Positions 31,696-40,198 of a stretch of DNA of 64,000 nt are shown here, one piece after another (position 1 is the stretch's first letter; every line of letters starts with the position of its first letter). The position numbers were made by a program, and so were the translations under genes. Origin of the DNA: JACQPU01 sp039961715 (GTDB lineage: Bacteria > Bacteroidota > Ignavibacteria > UBA10030); contig JABRVW010000100.1 of assembly GCA_039961715.1 (NCBI GenBank), positions 1 to 64,000 on the forward strand, read 5' to 3'. Below the pieces are notes generated by a model, which saw nothing but the letters and a program-made list of their open reading frames with translations, did not search any database and was not told the DNA's origin.

Positions 31696-32672
31696 GCCGA
31701 GCCTCCGTTGCGCAAACCGGCTTTCACGAGGTCGTGAAGGTGCACCATTCCCACAGGCTTGTGGTCATCGTCCACAACGATGAGCTGGGTGATGCTGAAC
31801 CGTTCCATCTCCTCCAGGGCCACGACGGCAAGAATGCCCCGCCGGATGGTCTTGGGGTTACGCGTCATGACTTCCGAGGCACGCACGTCCGTGACGTTGG
31901 TCATGCGCGCAAGCAATCTTCGCAAGTCGCCGTCCGTAATAATCCCCGTCAACTTCCCCTTCTCGTCCACCACACAGGTCGCCCCCAGCCGTCCCGAGGT
32001 CATGACATAGATCGCTTCCGAGAGTGTCGCCTCCTCCTTCACGACAGGAATGTCCTTGTCCGCCACCATCATCTCCTCGATCTTCAACAGAAGCTGCTTG
32101 CCGAGACTTCCTCCGGGATGGAACATCGCAAAATCTTCCTTCGTGAAATTGCGGCGTTCGAGCAACGCGACTGCCAACGCGTCTCCCATGGCCAGCGTGG
32201 CCGTCGTGGAAGCTGTGGGCGCAAGGTCGTGCGGACACGCCTCCTCCGTGACGCTGATATCAAGAACAATATCGCTTTCCCTGGCCAGGGGCGAGGCCAG
32301 GGTACCCACCATGGCAATGATTTTCACGCCGAGACGCCGGAGGAGAGGCATGATGTCGCGGATTTCTTCCGTATCCCCACTCTTCGAAATGCAAATCACC
32401 ACGTCATCCTTCCGAACCATCCCCAGGTCTCCATGGACCGCGTCTGATGGATGGAGGAAGATCGCGGAAGTCCCGGTGGAATTCATCGTCGCCACGATCT
32501 TTCGGGCCACAAGCCCCGATTTGCCCATGCCCGTAATGATGACGCGGCCTGTGCAATTCAGGAGAAGATCCACGGCTTTGGTGAAATTTTCGTTGATCTT
32601 TCCCTCGAGCGCGGCAAGCGCGGCTGCCTCGATCCTGATGACTTCCCTCCCTTTTTCAATCGTCGGGTTCAT
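31692..32672 (-). CDS. kdsD: Arabinose-5-phosphate isomerase (KdsD/KpsF)
   Basis: It interconverts ribulose 5-phosphate and arabinose 5-phosphate, the first Kdo step. The SIS domain comes first (GMGKSGLVARKIVATMNSTGT, SKSGDTEEI, the catalytic-histidine region in FLHPSDAVHGDLGM). A pair of CBS domains follows (about residues 205-320, with GRLGATCVVDEKGKLTGIITDGDLRR and ITQLIVVDDDHKPVGMVHLHDL). The length of 326 is standard. It sits between the unknown gene and lptC with four-base overlaps on both sides. Confidence 0.95.
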   Translation of the reverse strand: MNPTIEKGREVIRIEAAALAALEGKINENFTKAVDLLLNCTGRVIITGMGKSGLVARKIVATMNSTGTSAIFLHPSDAVHGDLGMVRKDDVVICISKSGDTEEIRDIMPLLRRLGVKIIAMVGTLASPLARESDIVLDISVTEEACPHDLAPTASTTATLAMGDALAVALLERRNFTKEDFAMFHPGGSLGKQLLLKIEEMMVADKDIPVVKEEATLSEAIYVMTSGRLGATCVVDEKGKLTGIITDGDLRRLLARMTNVTDVRASEVMTRNPKTIRRGILAVVALEEMERFSITQLIVVDDDHKPVGMVHLHDLVKAGLRNGGSA

Positions 32673-33454
32673 GCATGATTCCTTTTGGAGAATCGTTGGC
32701 GGACCAGAGCAACCAGCCGGGCCACCAACGACGGCCGGACGGATTCCGGAACGACAATGTTGTCTTCCATGGAAACCTTGGTCCTGATCATGTTATAGGT
32801 TCTGAACGCTTCGATGAGCTCACGATCCTCAAACCCTGGCAAACCGGCAAAGAACTTCCGGGGATCCAGCGCAATCTCCGGATCGCGGACTTTCTTGTGC
32901 AACATGAGCTCGTTGTAGAAATTCGTGATGGGCACCGGGATGTTCATGCCCGTCAAACTGTCATGGATCCACAACCGCTCATCATCCCTGCAGACGGCCA
33001 GCGTGAGTGAACGGCCACCGCTGGTGCGCATGGACACCTCCCGGCAAGGCCTGCTGCACTTCGGGCACGGCAGGCCTGGCTGCCAGGCGGATAACGTCCA
33101 TCGTCGACGTTCGTGAAATCCCGAATCCAGCTCCCCGGCGCCAAGCTTCGTGATCTCGAACTCGATCTGTCTGCCCATCGGCTCCCGGACGCTGACTGCG
33201 ATCTCTCCCCTGTCTGTTTCCACTGCCCCATAGGCAAGAACCTGCGGCAAAGGGGATTCCAGGTCGACTCTTTCATCGATGGGTGATACAATGTAATTGC
33301 CTGCACCCCGTCGTCCCCGGGATGTGACCTTCCATTGTCGCACATGGCGGCGTATTTCGTTGTACCCGGGCCGGTCCTCCGGCAGCACCCAGAACAGCAA
33401 TTCGCTTTCCAGTTGCGTCAAATCCCGCGGGAAACGCTCGTCCTCTTCGTTCAT
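32669..33454 (-). CDS. Uncharacterised protein inside the Kdo operon, 261 aa, four-cysteine motif
   Basis: I do not recognise this protein. It is soluble, without signal peptide or membrane helix. Residues 18-45 look like a small helical module (LLFWVLPEDRPGYNEIRRHVRQW). The middle is beta-rich (IEFEITKLGAGELD). Four cysteines, C130, C133, C137 and C155 (LPCPKCSRPC then VCRDDE), could bind zinc. The C-terminus is helical and basic. It overlaps kdsC and kdsD by four bases each, so it is translated with Kdo-synthesis enzymes and probably has a related task, perhaps regulation or assembly. Confidence 0.75.
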   Translation of the reverse strand: MNEEDERFPRDLTQLESELLFWVLPEDRPGYNEIRRHVRQWKVTSRGRRGAGNYIVSPIDERVDLESPLPQVLAYGAVETDRGEIAVSVREPMGRQIEFEITKLGAGELDSGFHERRRWTLSAWQPGLPCPKCSRPCREVSMRTSGGRSLTLAVCRDDERLWIHDSLTGMNIPVPITNFYNELMLHKKVRDPEIALDPRKFFAGLPGFEDRELIEAFRTYNMIRTKVSMEDNIVVPESVRPSLVARLVALVRQRFSKRNHA

Positions 33455-33951
33455 CTCCGTGCCTTCAAAATCAAATCGACTACTTCACGCACCGCTCCCT
33501 CTCCACCTTTTTGCTTGCACACGTAATGTACCTCGCCGCGAACCACCTTTGCTGCGTCTGCGGGCACCGCCGAAAACCCGACTTGCCGAAGCACCTGAAG
33601 GTCCGGCTCATCATCCCCCACGTACGCAATTTGCCTGTCGGTTAGCCCGAGCCGAGTTTTGATTGCGGCGTAAGCCTGTGCCTTGTCTTCCACGTTCTGG
33701 TAAACCTCCGAGATCCCCAGCTCCTTTGCCCGTCGCTCAACGAGCCGTGAATACCTGCCGGTGAGCAATGCCACGGCAACACCGGCCTTCTGAAGCTTCA
33801 CGAGTCCGTACCCATCCTGCGTGTGGAACCGCTTCATTTCCTCACCGGATTCGGTGTAATAAATCCCGCCATCCGTAAGCACGCCATCAACATCCAGCAA
33901 CAAGAGCGTGATCGGCTTCAGGCGGGCCGTATGGGCAGGAGTGCGGGGCAT
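33451..33951 (-). CDS. kdsC: 3-deoxy-D-manno-octulosonate 8-phosphate phosphatase KdsC
   Basis: A HAD phosphatase that hydrolyses Kdo 8-phosphate to Kdo. Motif I is LLLLDVDGVLTDGGIY, followed by the KdsC-typical FHTQDGYGLVKLQKAGV, motif II in ALLTGRYS, the lysine region EDKAQAY, and motif III IAYVGDDEPDLQVL. With the start at ATG 33951 it is 166 residues, the usual size and without a cap domain. The frame is open to 34035, overlapping kdsA, but that extension has no family resemblance. It follows kdsA by about 50 bases. Confidence 0.94.
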   Translation of the reverse strand: MPRTPAHTARLKPITLLLLDVDGVLTDGGIYYTESGEEMKRFHTQDGYGLVKLQKAGVAVALLTGRYSRLVERRAKELGISEVYQNVEDKAQAYAAIKTRLGLTDRQIAYVGDDEPDLQVLRQVGFSAVPADAAKVVRGEVHYVCKQKGGEGAVREVVDLILKARR

Positions 33952-34003
33952 CGAGAATGAAAATGGGGACGGAATGGAAGAATGGGAGCCAACGCGCGTC
34001 CGT

Positions 34004-34843
34004 TCACAACGACCGTAATGCAGCGTCGAGCGCACAGACCTGTTTCAAAAGCGAATCCAGATCCTTCAGCGGCAATTGGCTCGATCCGTCGCTCAGGGCC
34101 TTTGCAGGCTCCGGATGAGTTTCCACAAACAACGCATCACAGCCTGCCGCAACGCCGGCCCTCGCAAGAGGGGCAATGAACTCCGGTTGTCCGCCGCTCG
34201 CGGCCTGGTCTGCCCCGGGCAATTGCACTGAATGGGTGACATCCAGGACTACCGGAAATCCGGTTTTCCGCATGATCGCGAGCGAACGCATGTCCACGAC
34301 GAGGTTGTTGTATCCGAACGTGGTACCGCGTTCAGTCAGAAGAATCTTCCTGTTGCCAGTGGCGGTGACTTTCTCCGCCGCATGTTTCATGTCGCCCGGC
34401 GCGAGAAACTGGCCCTTCTTGATATTGACGGCCTTCCCGGTTTCACCCGCCGCGGCCAGGAGCTCGGTCTGCCGGCATAGAAATGCCGGAATTTGCAATA
34501 CATCAACCACACGAGCGGCAAGGGAAGCCTCCTGAGGCAGGTGAATATCCGTCAAGACCGGCATTCCGAATTCCTTCCTGACGTCGGCGAGAACTCCCAG
34601 CGCCTCGTCCATGCCGATCCCCGTGAACGATGATGAACTTGTACGATTTGCTTTCTTGTACGATGCTTTGAAGATCACGGGGAGTGACCGGGCCTCGGCC
34701 GACTTCCGAACCGCCTCGGCCGTGAAAAACACCATGTCACGGCTCTCCACAACACATGGCCCGGCTATCAGCACCAGCGGGGCGCCGTCACCCACCGTAA
34801 TATGTTCAATCCTTACGCTCACGGGCAAAAAGCATTCTAACAT
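34004..34843 (-). CDS. kdsA: 2-dehydro-3-deoxyphosphooctonate aldolase (Kdo-8-P synthase)
   Basis: KdsA condenses arabinose 5-phosphate with phosphoenolpyruvate to Kdo 8-phosphate. The barrel starts at LVLIAGPCVVES. It has KASYKKANRTSSSSFTG, LTDIHLPQEA, IPAFLCRQTELL (the CRQT cysteine suggests the metal-dependent type), KKGQFLAPGDMKH and THSVQLPGA. ATG 34843 gives 279 residues; a GTG at 34822 gives 272 and is equally possible, and neither has a clear ribosome site. It is the first gene of the Kdo/Lpt operon and divergent from ispE. Confidence 0.95.
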   Translation of the reverse strand: MLECFLPVSVRIEHITVGDGAPLVLIAGPCVVESRDMVFFTAEAVRKSAEARSLPVIFKASYKKANRTSSSSFTGIGMDEALGVLADVRKEFGMPVLTDIHLPQEASLAARVVDVLQIPAFLCRQTELLAAAGETGKAVNIKKGQFLAPGDMKHAAEKVTATGNRKILLTERGTTFGYNNLVVDMRSLAIMRKTGFPVVLDVTHSVQLPGADQAASGGQPEFIAPLARAGVAAGCDALFVETHPEPAKALSDGSSQLPLKDLDSLLKQVCALDAALRSL

Positions 34844-34877
34844 AGCAAAAAATCGGGCCACAATCAAAGAACCGCCC

Positions 34878-34906
34878 TTTACTGGCTGGCATTAATTCCC
34901 TATTTT
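34878..34906 (+). promoter_or_regulatory. Possible ispE promoter
   Basis: TTTACT, a 17-base spacer and TATTTT lie just upstream of the ispE ATG (34917). The predicted start would leave almost no leader, so translation could be near-leaderless. The match is moderate. Confidence 0.35.
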
Positions 34907-34916
34907 CACACAGTTC

Positions 34917-35798
34917 ATGAAAACAAGGGCGTACGGAAAGATCAACCTCGGACTCCGCGTTCTCCGGAAGCGATCCGACGGCTATCATGACATTGAAACG
35001 GTGTTTCATCAGGTCGACATTGCCGACGAGCTGACGTTCCGCCTCCATGAACGCGATGTGATCTTCTCTACGACACACCCCGATCTCGCGAACGACAGAA
35101 CAAACCTCTGCCTTCGGGCTGCACGCCTCCTGCGCGACCTCACCGGCATTCAGGATGGCGTTGAGATCACGCTGGCGAAGAACATCCCGCTGGGAGCAGG
35201 GCTGGGCGGCGGCAGCGCGGATGCCGCTGTAACCTTGAAAAGTCTTCGTGCCCTGTGGAACCTTGACATCAGTGATGCCGAACTGCACACTCTTGCAGTC
35301 TCGCTGGGTTCCGATGTGCCCTTCTTTCTTGACGGAGGAAGCGCCTACGCGACTTCGCGGGGGGAGCAACTCGAACCGCTGCGTCTTGGCCTTCCTTACT
35401 GGATCATCGTGGTCACGCCCCCCATCCACGTGTCCACGGCCACGGCATACAAGAATCTCCGAAGGACCGCAGAACAGGCGTCCCCCGCCGATTTCAAATC
35501 GGTCCTCATGAAACACCTCCACGAACCGGAACTCCTTGCCGCAAGGCTCGTCAATGACTTTGAACCCGTGGTGTTCGAGCTTCACCCGGAGATCCGCGAT
35601 CTCAAGGAGACAATGCTCCGTCTCGGGGCTGAGGCGGCACTTCTGACCGGAAGCGGATCCTCCGTTTTTGCGCTGACGAAGTCCGAAACCACCGCTCACA
35701 CGCTCATGAAGGAGCTTGAATCCTTGGGGCGCGTCTTTGTCACAAAACCCTTCTTTTCACCCACGAATCAGTCATCACCGCCACCTTCCGAGGCATGA
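34917..35798 (+). CDS. ispE: 4-diphosphocytidyl-2-C-methyl-D-erythritol kinase
   Basis: IspE phosphorylates CDP-methylerythritol in the MEP isoprenoid pathway. The GHMP-kinase fold shows in AYGKINLGLRVLRKRSDGYHDIETVFH, the glycine-rich ATP loop IPLGAGLGGGSADAA, LGSDVPFFLDGGSAYATSRGE and the C-terminal LTGSGSSVFAL. The length of 293 is normal. Its stop overlaps the start of the TonB-dependent receptor gene by four bases. Confidence 0.96.
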   Translation: MKTRAYGKINLGLRVLRKRSDGYHDIETVFHQVDIADELTFRLHERDVIFSTTHPDLANDRTNLCLRAARLLRDLTGIQDGVEITLAKNIPLGAGLGGGSADAAVTLKSLRALWNLDISDAELHTLAVSLGSDVPFFLDGGSAYATSRGEQLEPLRLGLPYWIIVVTPPIHVSTATAYKNLRRTAEQASPADFKSVLMKHLHEPELLAARLVNDFEPVVFELHPEIRDLKETMLRLGAEAALLTGSGSSVFALTKSETTAHTLMKELESLGRVFVTKPFFSPTNQSSPPPSEA

Positions 35799-37762
35799 CC
35801 TCCTTCTTCAACTCGTCAGGACCCCGCCGCGCCCTCCTCCTGATCTCCCTTCTTGCCGGCTTGCATGTGGCAAGAGGGTACGCTCAGGGCGAATCGGCCG
35901 TGGACACGACCAGTGTGGCAACCGACACGCTGAAGAGTCCGCTGATCCCGACCCTCGGCGCCCTCGGCCCCCATGCCGACACGGCCGGGTTCGATTACCG
36001 GACCTTTGTCTGGTCGGATGTTCGGTCGCTCGGCGGTGCCTTCAAATACCGGCCCGGCGTCTTTCTCAGGGATTTCGGGGGACCGGGGTACGCTGAACAG
36101 ATTACGATTGACGGAGTGGATGGCAGAGGCCTCGCGTTCATGCTGAACGGACGGCCCATCGGAAACCCGGTGACGGGCGCGGTCAATCCGTATGAAATCC
36201 CGATTGAAGCAGTCGATCACCTCGACGTTCGCAGGTTTGCCTCATTCTCCGCCTCGACGGGCGGCACGTCCGGATTGATCAATATCCGAACCCGCCAATT
36301 CAGCACAAACCGGCCGATAACGAAGATCCGCTTCATTCAGGGTCCCTACGAACACCTTCTCACAGACGCCTTCTACACTCAGAACGTTTTTCGCGATTTC
36401 AATGTGCAGTTTGGCGTCCAGCGGCAAGCGCGGGATGACCGGTTTGTGAACAGTGCGTACGACTCCTGGATCATTCGCTCGGCGATACGGTACAACGTGT
36501 CAGGGCGATTGAACATCAGTCTTTCGGATTTGTACCGCAGATGGACCGTCGGCATGAACAATGGCATCGATGTTGACAGTACCCGCGCACGCGGACTCAA
36601 TCCCTTCAGCGACGCAGAAGCGATCGTGCTCTCTGCCAGCGCATCCGAGCGGCGAACGCAACGCGACGTGACCCTTTCGGCCGTCGCCTTGCTCCTGCCT
36701 GACACGACCATTTCGACACAAGTGCATGGGTACTTCACCACGGCGGAGCGGGAGTACACAGACCCCGCGGGGCTCGCTTCTTCAACGTTCGACCGGTATG
36801 CCTACGAGATTCAGGGCCTCATTCTCCATCAGACTATCGAAGCAGGACAATTGAGCGGATTTGCCGGAGTCCACATTGAGCACAGGATCGCCGGGCTTGG
36901 ACCTGCGGGTGTGCACACGAACACGATGAGCGCGTGGTACGCGGATGTCACCTACGAGGTTGCCGGGTTCCTCCGTCCGGGCGCCGCCGTACGCGGCGAG
37001 CGGAATGATGCATCGACGCATTTGTCCTGGGGGGTCAGAACAAGCCTGGTCGCAACACCGGGACTTGTCTTGAGCGCGGAGTATTCGCGGATCGGCCGGC
37101 ATCCGACACTCCAGGAGCGGAACTGGAACCTCTACAGGTTCCATGGCCCGCCCAACTTGCTCGAACAGCACGAACGAATCTCGCTCTCCCTCGAGCTTCA
37201 AGGGGGACCAGCACATCTTGAGGTGGCCGCTTCGGAGAGACGCACAGAGAATGCTCTGATTTTCAGGACCTTGTCACCGACCGCGCAGGTTCCACCCGTC
37301 GTTCTCGACGTCCTTCCGGATGTTCACACCCGCCAAATCCGGGGCAACCTCAACATTCTCCTTTGGCGCTTCGAGCTCAAAGGCGGTCTGACATGGACCG
37401 AAATGACCGGTGGCGGGGGCGGGATTTCCCTTCACCCGAAGTTTGTTTTGACGGGTGAAATCGCCTATCGTGATACGCTGTTCGACGGAGCCTTGGACGC
37501 GCGCTTCGGGCTTCAATCCCGCTTCGCTTCGCGCCACACCGGCGTTCGCTATTTTCCCTCCCACGACCTCTACGCTGAGAATTCCGGCAGATTGCTGAGA
37601 ACGTTTTCCACACTCGACCTTTTCGGCGTCTTCCGCATCGGCGATGCGTTTGTCACCCTGGCATGGGAGAATCCCCTGGACCGGGAGTACATGACCGTTT
37701 ATCCCTACCCCGCCATGGGGAGGAATATCAGGATCGGAGTGAACTGGATTTTTCTGGACTAA
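35795..37762 (+). CDS. Small TonB-dependent receptor-like outer membrane protein
   Basis: A 655-residue exported protein with an N-terminal signal (RRALLLISLLAGLHVARGYAQ). A plug-like domain is visible at about residues 70-165 (LGGAFKYRPGVFLRDFGGPGYAEQITIDGVDGRGLAFMLNGRPI, then SGLINIRTRQF). The rest alternates amphipathic strands and ends in an aromatic residue pattern (IRIGVNWIFLD), as beta-barrels do. It lacks the CarboxypepD-like N-terminal domain of SusC proteins and is short for the family. Substrate is unknown. Translational coupling to ispE by an ATGA overlap is odd for a receptor. Confidence 0.75.
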   Translation: MTSFFNSSGPRRALLLISLLAGLHVARGYAQGESAVDTTSVATDTLKSPLIPTLGALGPHADTAGFDYRTFVWSDVRSLGGAFKYRPGVFLRDFGGPGYAEQITIDGVDGRGLAFMLNGRPIGNPVTGAVNPYEIPIEAVDHLDVRRFASFSASTGGTSGLINIRTRQFSTNRPITKIRFIQGPYEHLLTDAFYTQNVFRDFNVQFGVQRQARDDRFVNSAYDSWIIRSAIRYNVSGRLNISLSDLYRRWTVGMNNGIDVDSTRARGLNPFSDAEAIVLSASASERRTQRDVTLSAVALLLPDTTISTQVHGYFTTAEREYTDPAGLASSTFDRYAYEIQGLILHQTIEAGQLSGFAGVHIEHRIAGLGPAGVHTNTMSAWYADVTYEVAGFLRPGAAVRGERNDASTHLSWGVRTSLVATPGLVLSAEYSRIGRHPTLQERNWNLYRFHGPPNLLEQHERISLSLELQGGPAHLEVAASERRTENALIFRTLSPTAQVPPVVLDVLPDVHTRQIRGNLNILLWRFELKGGLTWTEMTGGGGGISLHPKFVLTGEIAYRDTLFDGALDARFGLQSRFASRHTGVRYFPSHDLYAENSGRLLRTFSTLDLFGVFRIGDAFVTLAWENPLDREYMTVYPYPAMGRNIRIGVNWIFLD

Positions 37763-37767
37763 TCGCC

Positions 37768-38289
37768 ATGACCGTGACGATTTTTGGCAGTGGCCGCTGT
37801 TTGCCGTCATCGGAGGAATACAAGAAGGCGTATGAGCTGGGGGCGTTGCTCGCCGGGGAAGGCCATGTTGTCTGCAATGGAGGGTACAGCGGCACCATGG
37901 AGGCAAGCGCCCGCGGGGCAAGGGAAAACAGCGGATCGACCATCGGCGTCACCGTTGAAACCTTTGGACAGACGGCAAACCAATGGATCCAGCGGGAGGT
38001 CAGGGCGAGGAATCTTCCGGAACGTCTCTTGAAGCTCATCGAACTCGGTGACGCTTACGTTGTTCTGCGGGGAGGGACGGGAACACTGTTGGAACTTTCC
38101 GCAGTGTGGGAATTCATGAACAAGGGGCAGATGCCGCCGAAACCGTTCATCCTCGCCGATTTTTGGCAGCCCGTTGTGAGCCTCGTTGAGGCCGAGTTGA
38201 AATCCGAGGGTGTTCCAGGAAGGGCACTACTTACCGTGGCGACCACGCCGGCGGAATGCGTGAAAGCCCTTCATCGCTCACGGCGCTGA
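37768..38289 (+). CDS. LOG-family protein (TIGR00725-like, lysine-decarboxylase-like fold)
   Basis: A 173-residue Rossmann protein with the nucleotide-binding segments FGSGRCLPSSEEYKKAYELGALLA, NGGYSGTMEASARGA and RGGTGTLLELSAVWEF. The last corresponds to the PGGxGTxxE motif, with the proline replaced by arginine. LOG proteins release cytokinin-like bases from nucleotides or act as nucleotide phosphoribohydrolases; the smaller TIGR00725 group has no fixed function. I chose ATG 37768, six bases after the receptor stop; upstream residues are out-of-frame receptor sequence. Its 3' end overlaps the convergent GT4 gene by 12 bases. Confidence 0.82.
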   Translation: MTVTIFGSGRCLPSSEEYKKAYELGALLAGEGHVVCNGGYSGTMEASARGARENSGSTIGVTVETFGQTANQWIQREVRARNLPERLLKLIELGDAYVVLRGGTGTLLELSAVWEFMNKGQMPPKPFILADFWQPVVSLVEAELKSEGVPGRALLTVATTPAECVKALHRSRR

Positions 38290-39402
38290 GTGTTTTGCCT
38301 TTCTGCGCGCAATCTGATCCTCCAGGAGCTTCATCATCTCATCAGCCGAATTGTCCCAGTTGAACTGACGGGCCCATTCGAGTGCGGCGGCGGACAGCCT
38401 GACCCGAAGCGCGCGGTCACGAAGGAGCAAGAGCATTTTTGCGGCGAGCTGTTCGATGTTGCCGTATTCGTATAAGAGGCCTGTTTGCCCATCCAGCACC
38501 GAATCCCGCAACCCCGGAACATCGCTGGCAATGACCGGCACTCCGCAGGCATTGGCTTCGATGACCGTCAGCCCCCATCCTTCCTTGGCAGAGGGGTTCA
38601 CAACGAAGTTCATGGTTCTCAGGAGACCCACCTTTTCCTCAAGCGGGACGAATCCGCGAAACTCGACTTTCCCTTCAATGTGAAGCTCACGCGTCACGCG
38701 CTCGAGCGTCCTTCGCGCATCTCCTTCCCCTACAATGATCAGGCGCGCGTCCTTTGCATCCCTTGCCACGATCGCAAACGCCTGGAGAAGGTCTTCGATG
38801 CTCTTGTACATCTTGAGCCGTCCCAGGTATCCAATCACATGGCTCTCCGCTTCCTGCCGGCCGGGGGTGTAAGTGCCGTGATCAACGCTGTTGGGAACGA
38901 GGAAGATATTGCCCGGACGGAAGCCGGCGGCAAGCAGTTCCTGCCTTGTGCTCTCTGAGACCACGGCCATCGGCGTGTTTCGGTACACTCTCCTGGCCAG
39001 CCATTCGGATCCAAGGACGTACAGCGCGCCGGGCACATGCGTCTCCGCAAAGATGCTCTTTCCGAAAAAATGATGGAGAATGCCGACAAGTGGCTCCCGG
39101 ACATAGAGGGGGGTGAAAAAAGGGATTTTGTTCACGTCATCGACGACGATGTCGAATTTCCCGCGAAAATCCCGAACATACCGCGGATACACCCGGTAAT
39201 TGAAGAGATTCCGCCCGCCCTCCCGTACAATGCGGATCCCGTCAATCGTTTCCTCCCCAGCGCTCCCTTTGTAGCGGGAGCAGAAGAGGGTCACAGAATG
39301 TCCATGAGCCGCGATCCGGCGGAAGATCTCGTGCAAGTGAACCTCAGCCCCCCCGCCCAACGGGTTGGTGACGTCCTGCCAGTTCAACAGAAGAATGTTC
39401 AT
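38278..39402 (-). CDS. Glycosyltransferase family 4
   Basis: A 374-residue GT-B glycosyltransferase. The N-terminal half has WQDVTNPLGGGAEVHLHEIFRRIAAHGHSVTLFCSRY, the acceptor-side loop typical of GT4. The C-terminal half has GYLGRLKMYKSIEDLLQAFAIV and the retaining E-x7-E motif EGWGLTVIEANACGVPVIAS. It transfers an unknown sugar, likely onto a lipid-linked or protein-linked glycan. It is the last gene of a four-gene operon with two methyltransferases and a DUF2723 protein. Confidence 0.93.
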   Translation of the reverse strand: MNILLLNWQDVTNPLGGGAEVHLHEIFRRIAAHGHSVTLFCSRYKGSAGEETIDGIRIVREGGRNLFNYRVYPRYVRDFRGKFDIVVDDVNKIPFFTPLYVREPLVGILHHFFGKSIFAETHVPGALYVLGSEWLARRVYRNTPMAVVSESTRQELLAAGFRPGNIFLVPNSVDHGTYTPGRQEAESHVIGYLGRLKMYKSIEDLLQAFAIVARDAKDARLIIVGEGDARRTLERVTRELHIEGKVEFRGFVPLEEKVGLLRTMNFVVNPSAKEGWGLTVIEANACGVPVIASDVPGLRDSVLDGQTGLLYEYGNIEQLAAKMLLLLRDRALRVRLSAAALEWARQFNWDNSADEMMKLLEDQIARRKAKHSAP

Positions 39403-39406
39403 GCCG

Positions 39407-40198
39407 TCATTTCTTCGCTATGACCCCGATGGAGATGCCGGTGTAGAGCGGCAGGCGGGTTTCAAGCAGCCTCGAGCGAATCCTCGCGCGCATGCGTGTC
39501 AGACCCGATATGAACCTTGGATGCAAAGGCAATCTGATCCCTGCCTTCTTGCCGATTTCCCTGACCACGCGGTAGAAGAAGCTCGGATACATCCATTCGC
39601 CGTACGATGAAACCGGCGTCAACCCCAGCGAGGTCAGGTCATCCTGAAGTTCGCGCAGGGAGAATGATCGTTCCCAGCCTGCAAACCACTTGTCGGCGGC
39701 GATCAGAATATGCTTTGCCACGGTATAGAGGTGATATCGTTGAGGAACATCCACCAAGAGCAGGCCTCCTTTTCTGAGAACCCTGATGTTCTCTTTCAGG
39801 AGGAGCTCCGCAAAGGGTTTTCGAAAATGCTCAAGCAGCCCCTGGTGGAAGACGATGTCGAAGGTTCCGTCGCGAAAGGGAAGGTGGAAAGCGTCTCCGC
39901 CAATTACCTTGGTAGGGAGGGAACGTAACTCGGCAAGGCGTTTGAGAATCTGGAGGGAGTTGTCCGAATAGTCGAGCTGGTATACATCGGCCCCTGCCTC
40001 GGCGAGCGGAAAGCTATCGCGGCCTGTTCCAGCGCCGATTTCCAGCACGCGAGCCCTCTCGAGGCGCGTCACCCCCTTCAGGCTTCGCAGGATGCGGTCG
40101 GCATTCGAATACACCTCCGCCACCTCCTGCTTGTCTTCCCAAAAACTCTCCCAATCGGAGCGGCTGGATTCCTTGTCCGGCGGAGCCATGGGCGTCAC
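39407..40198 (-). CDS. Class I SAM-dependent methyltransferase
   Basis: A 263-residue methyltransferase with SAM motif I VLEIGAGTGRDSFPLAEAGADVYQLDYS, motif II region FDIVFHQGLLEHF and motif III LRKGGLLLVDVPQRYHLYT. Residues upstream (DWESFWEDKQEVAEVYSNADRIL) recall sugar- or lipid-linked methyltransferases. Substrate unknown. It overlaps the DUF2723 gene by four bases and precedes the GT4 gene by four, so a role in decorating the same glycan is likely. Confidence 0.88.
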   Translation of the reverse strand: MTPMAPPDKESSRSDWESFWEDKQEVAEVYSNADRILRSLKGVTRLERARVLEIGAGTGRDSFPLAEAGADVYQLDYSDNSLQILKRLAELRSLPTKVIGGDAFHLPFRDGTFDIVFHQGLLEHFRKPFAELLLKENIRVLRKGGLLLVDVPQRYHLYTVAKHILIAADKWFAGWERSFSLRELQDDLTSLGLTPVSSYGEWMYPSFFYRVVREIGKKAGIRLPLHPRFISGLTRMRARIRSRLLETRLPLYTGISIGVIAKK

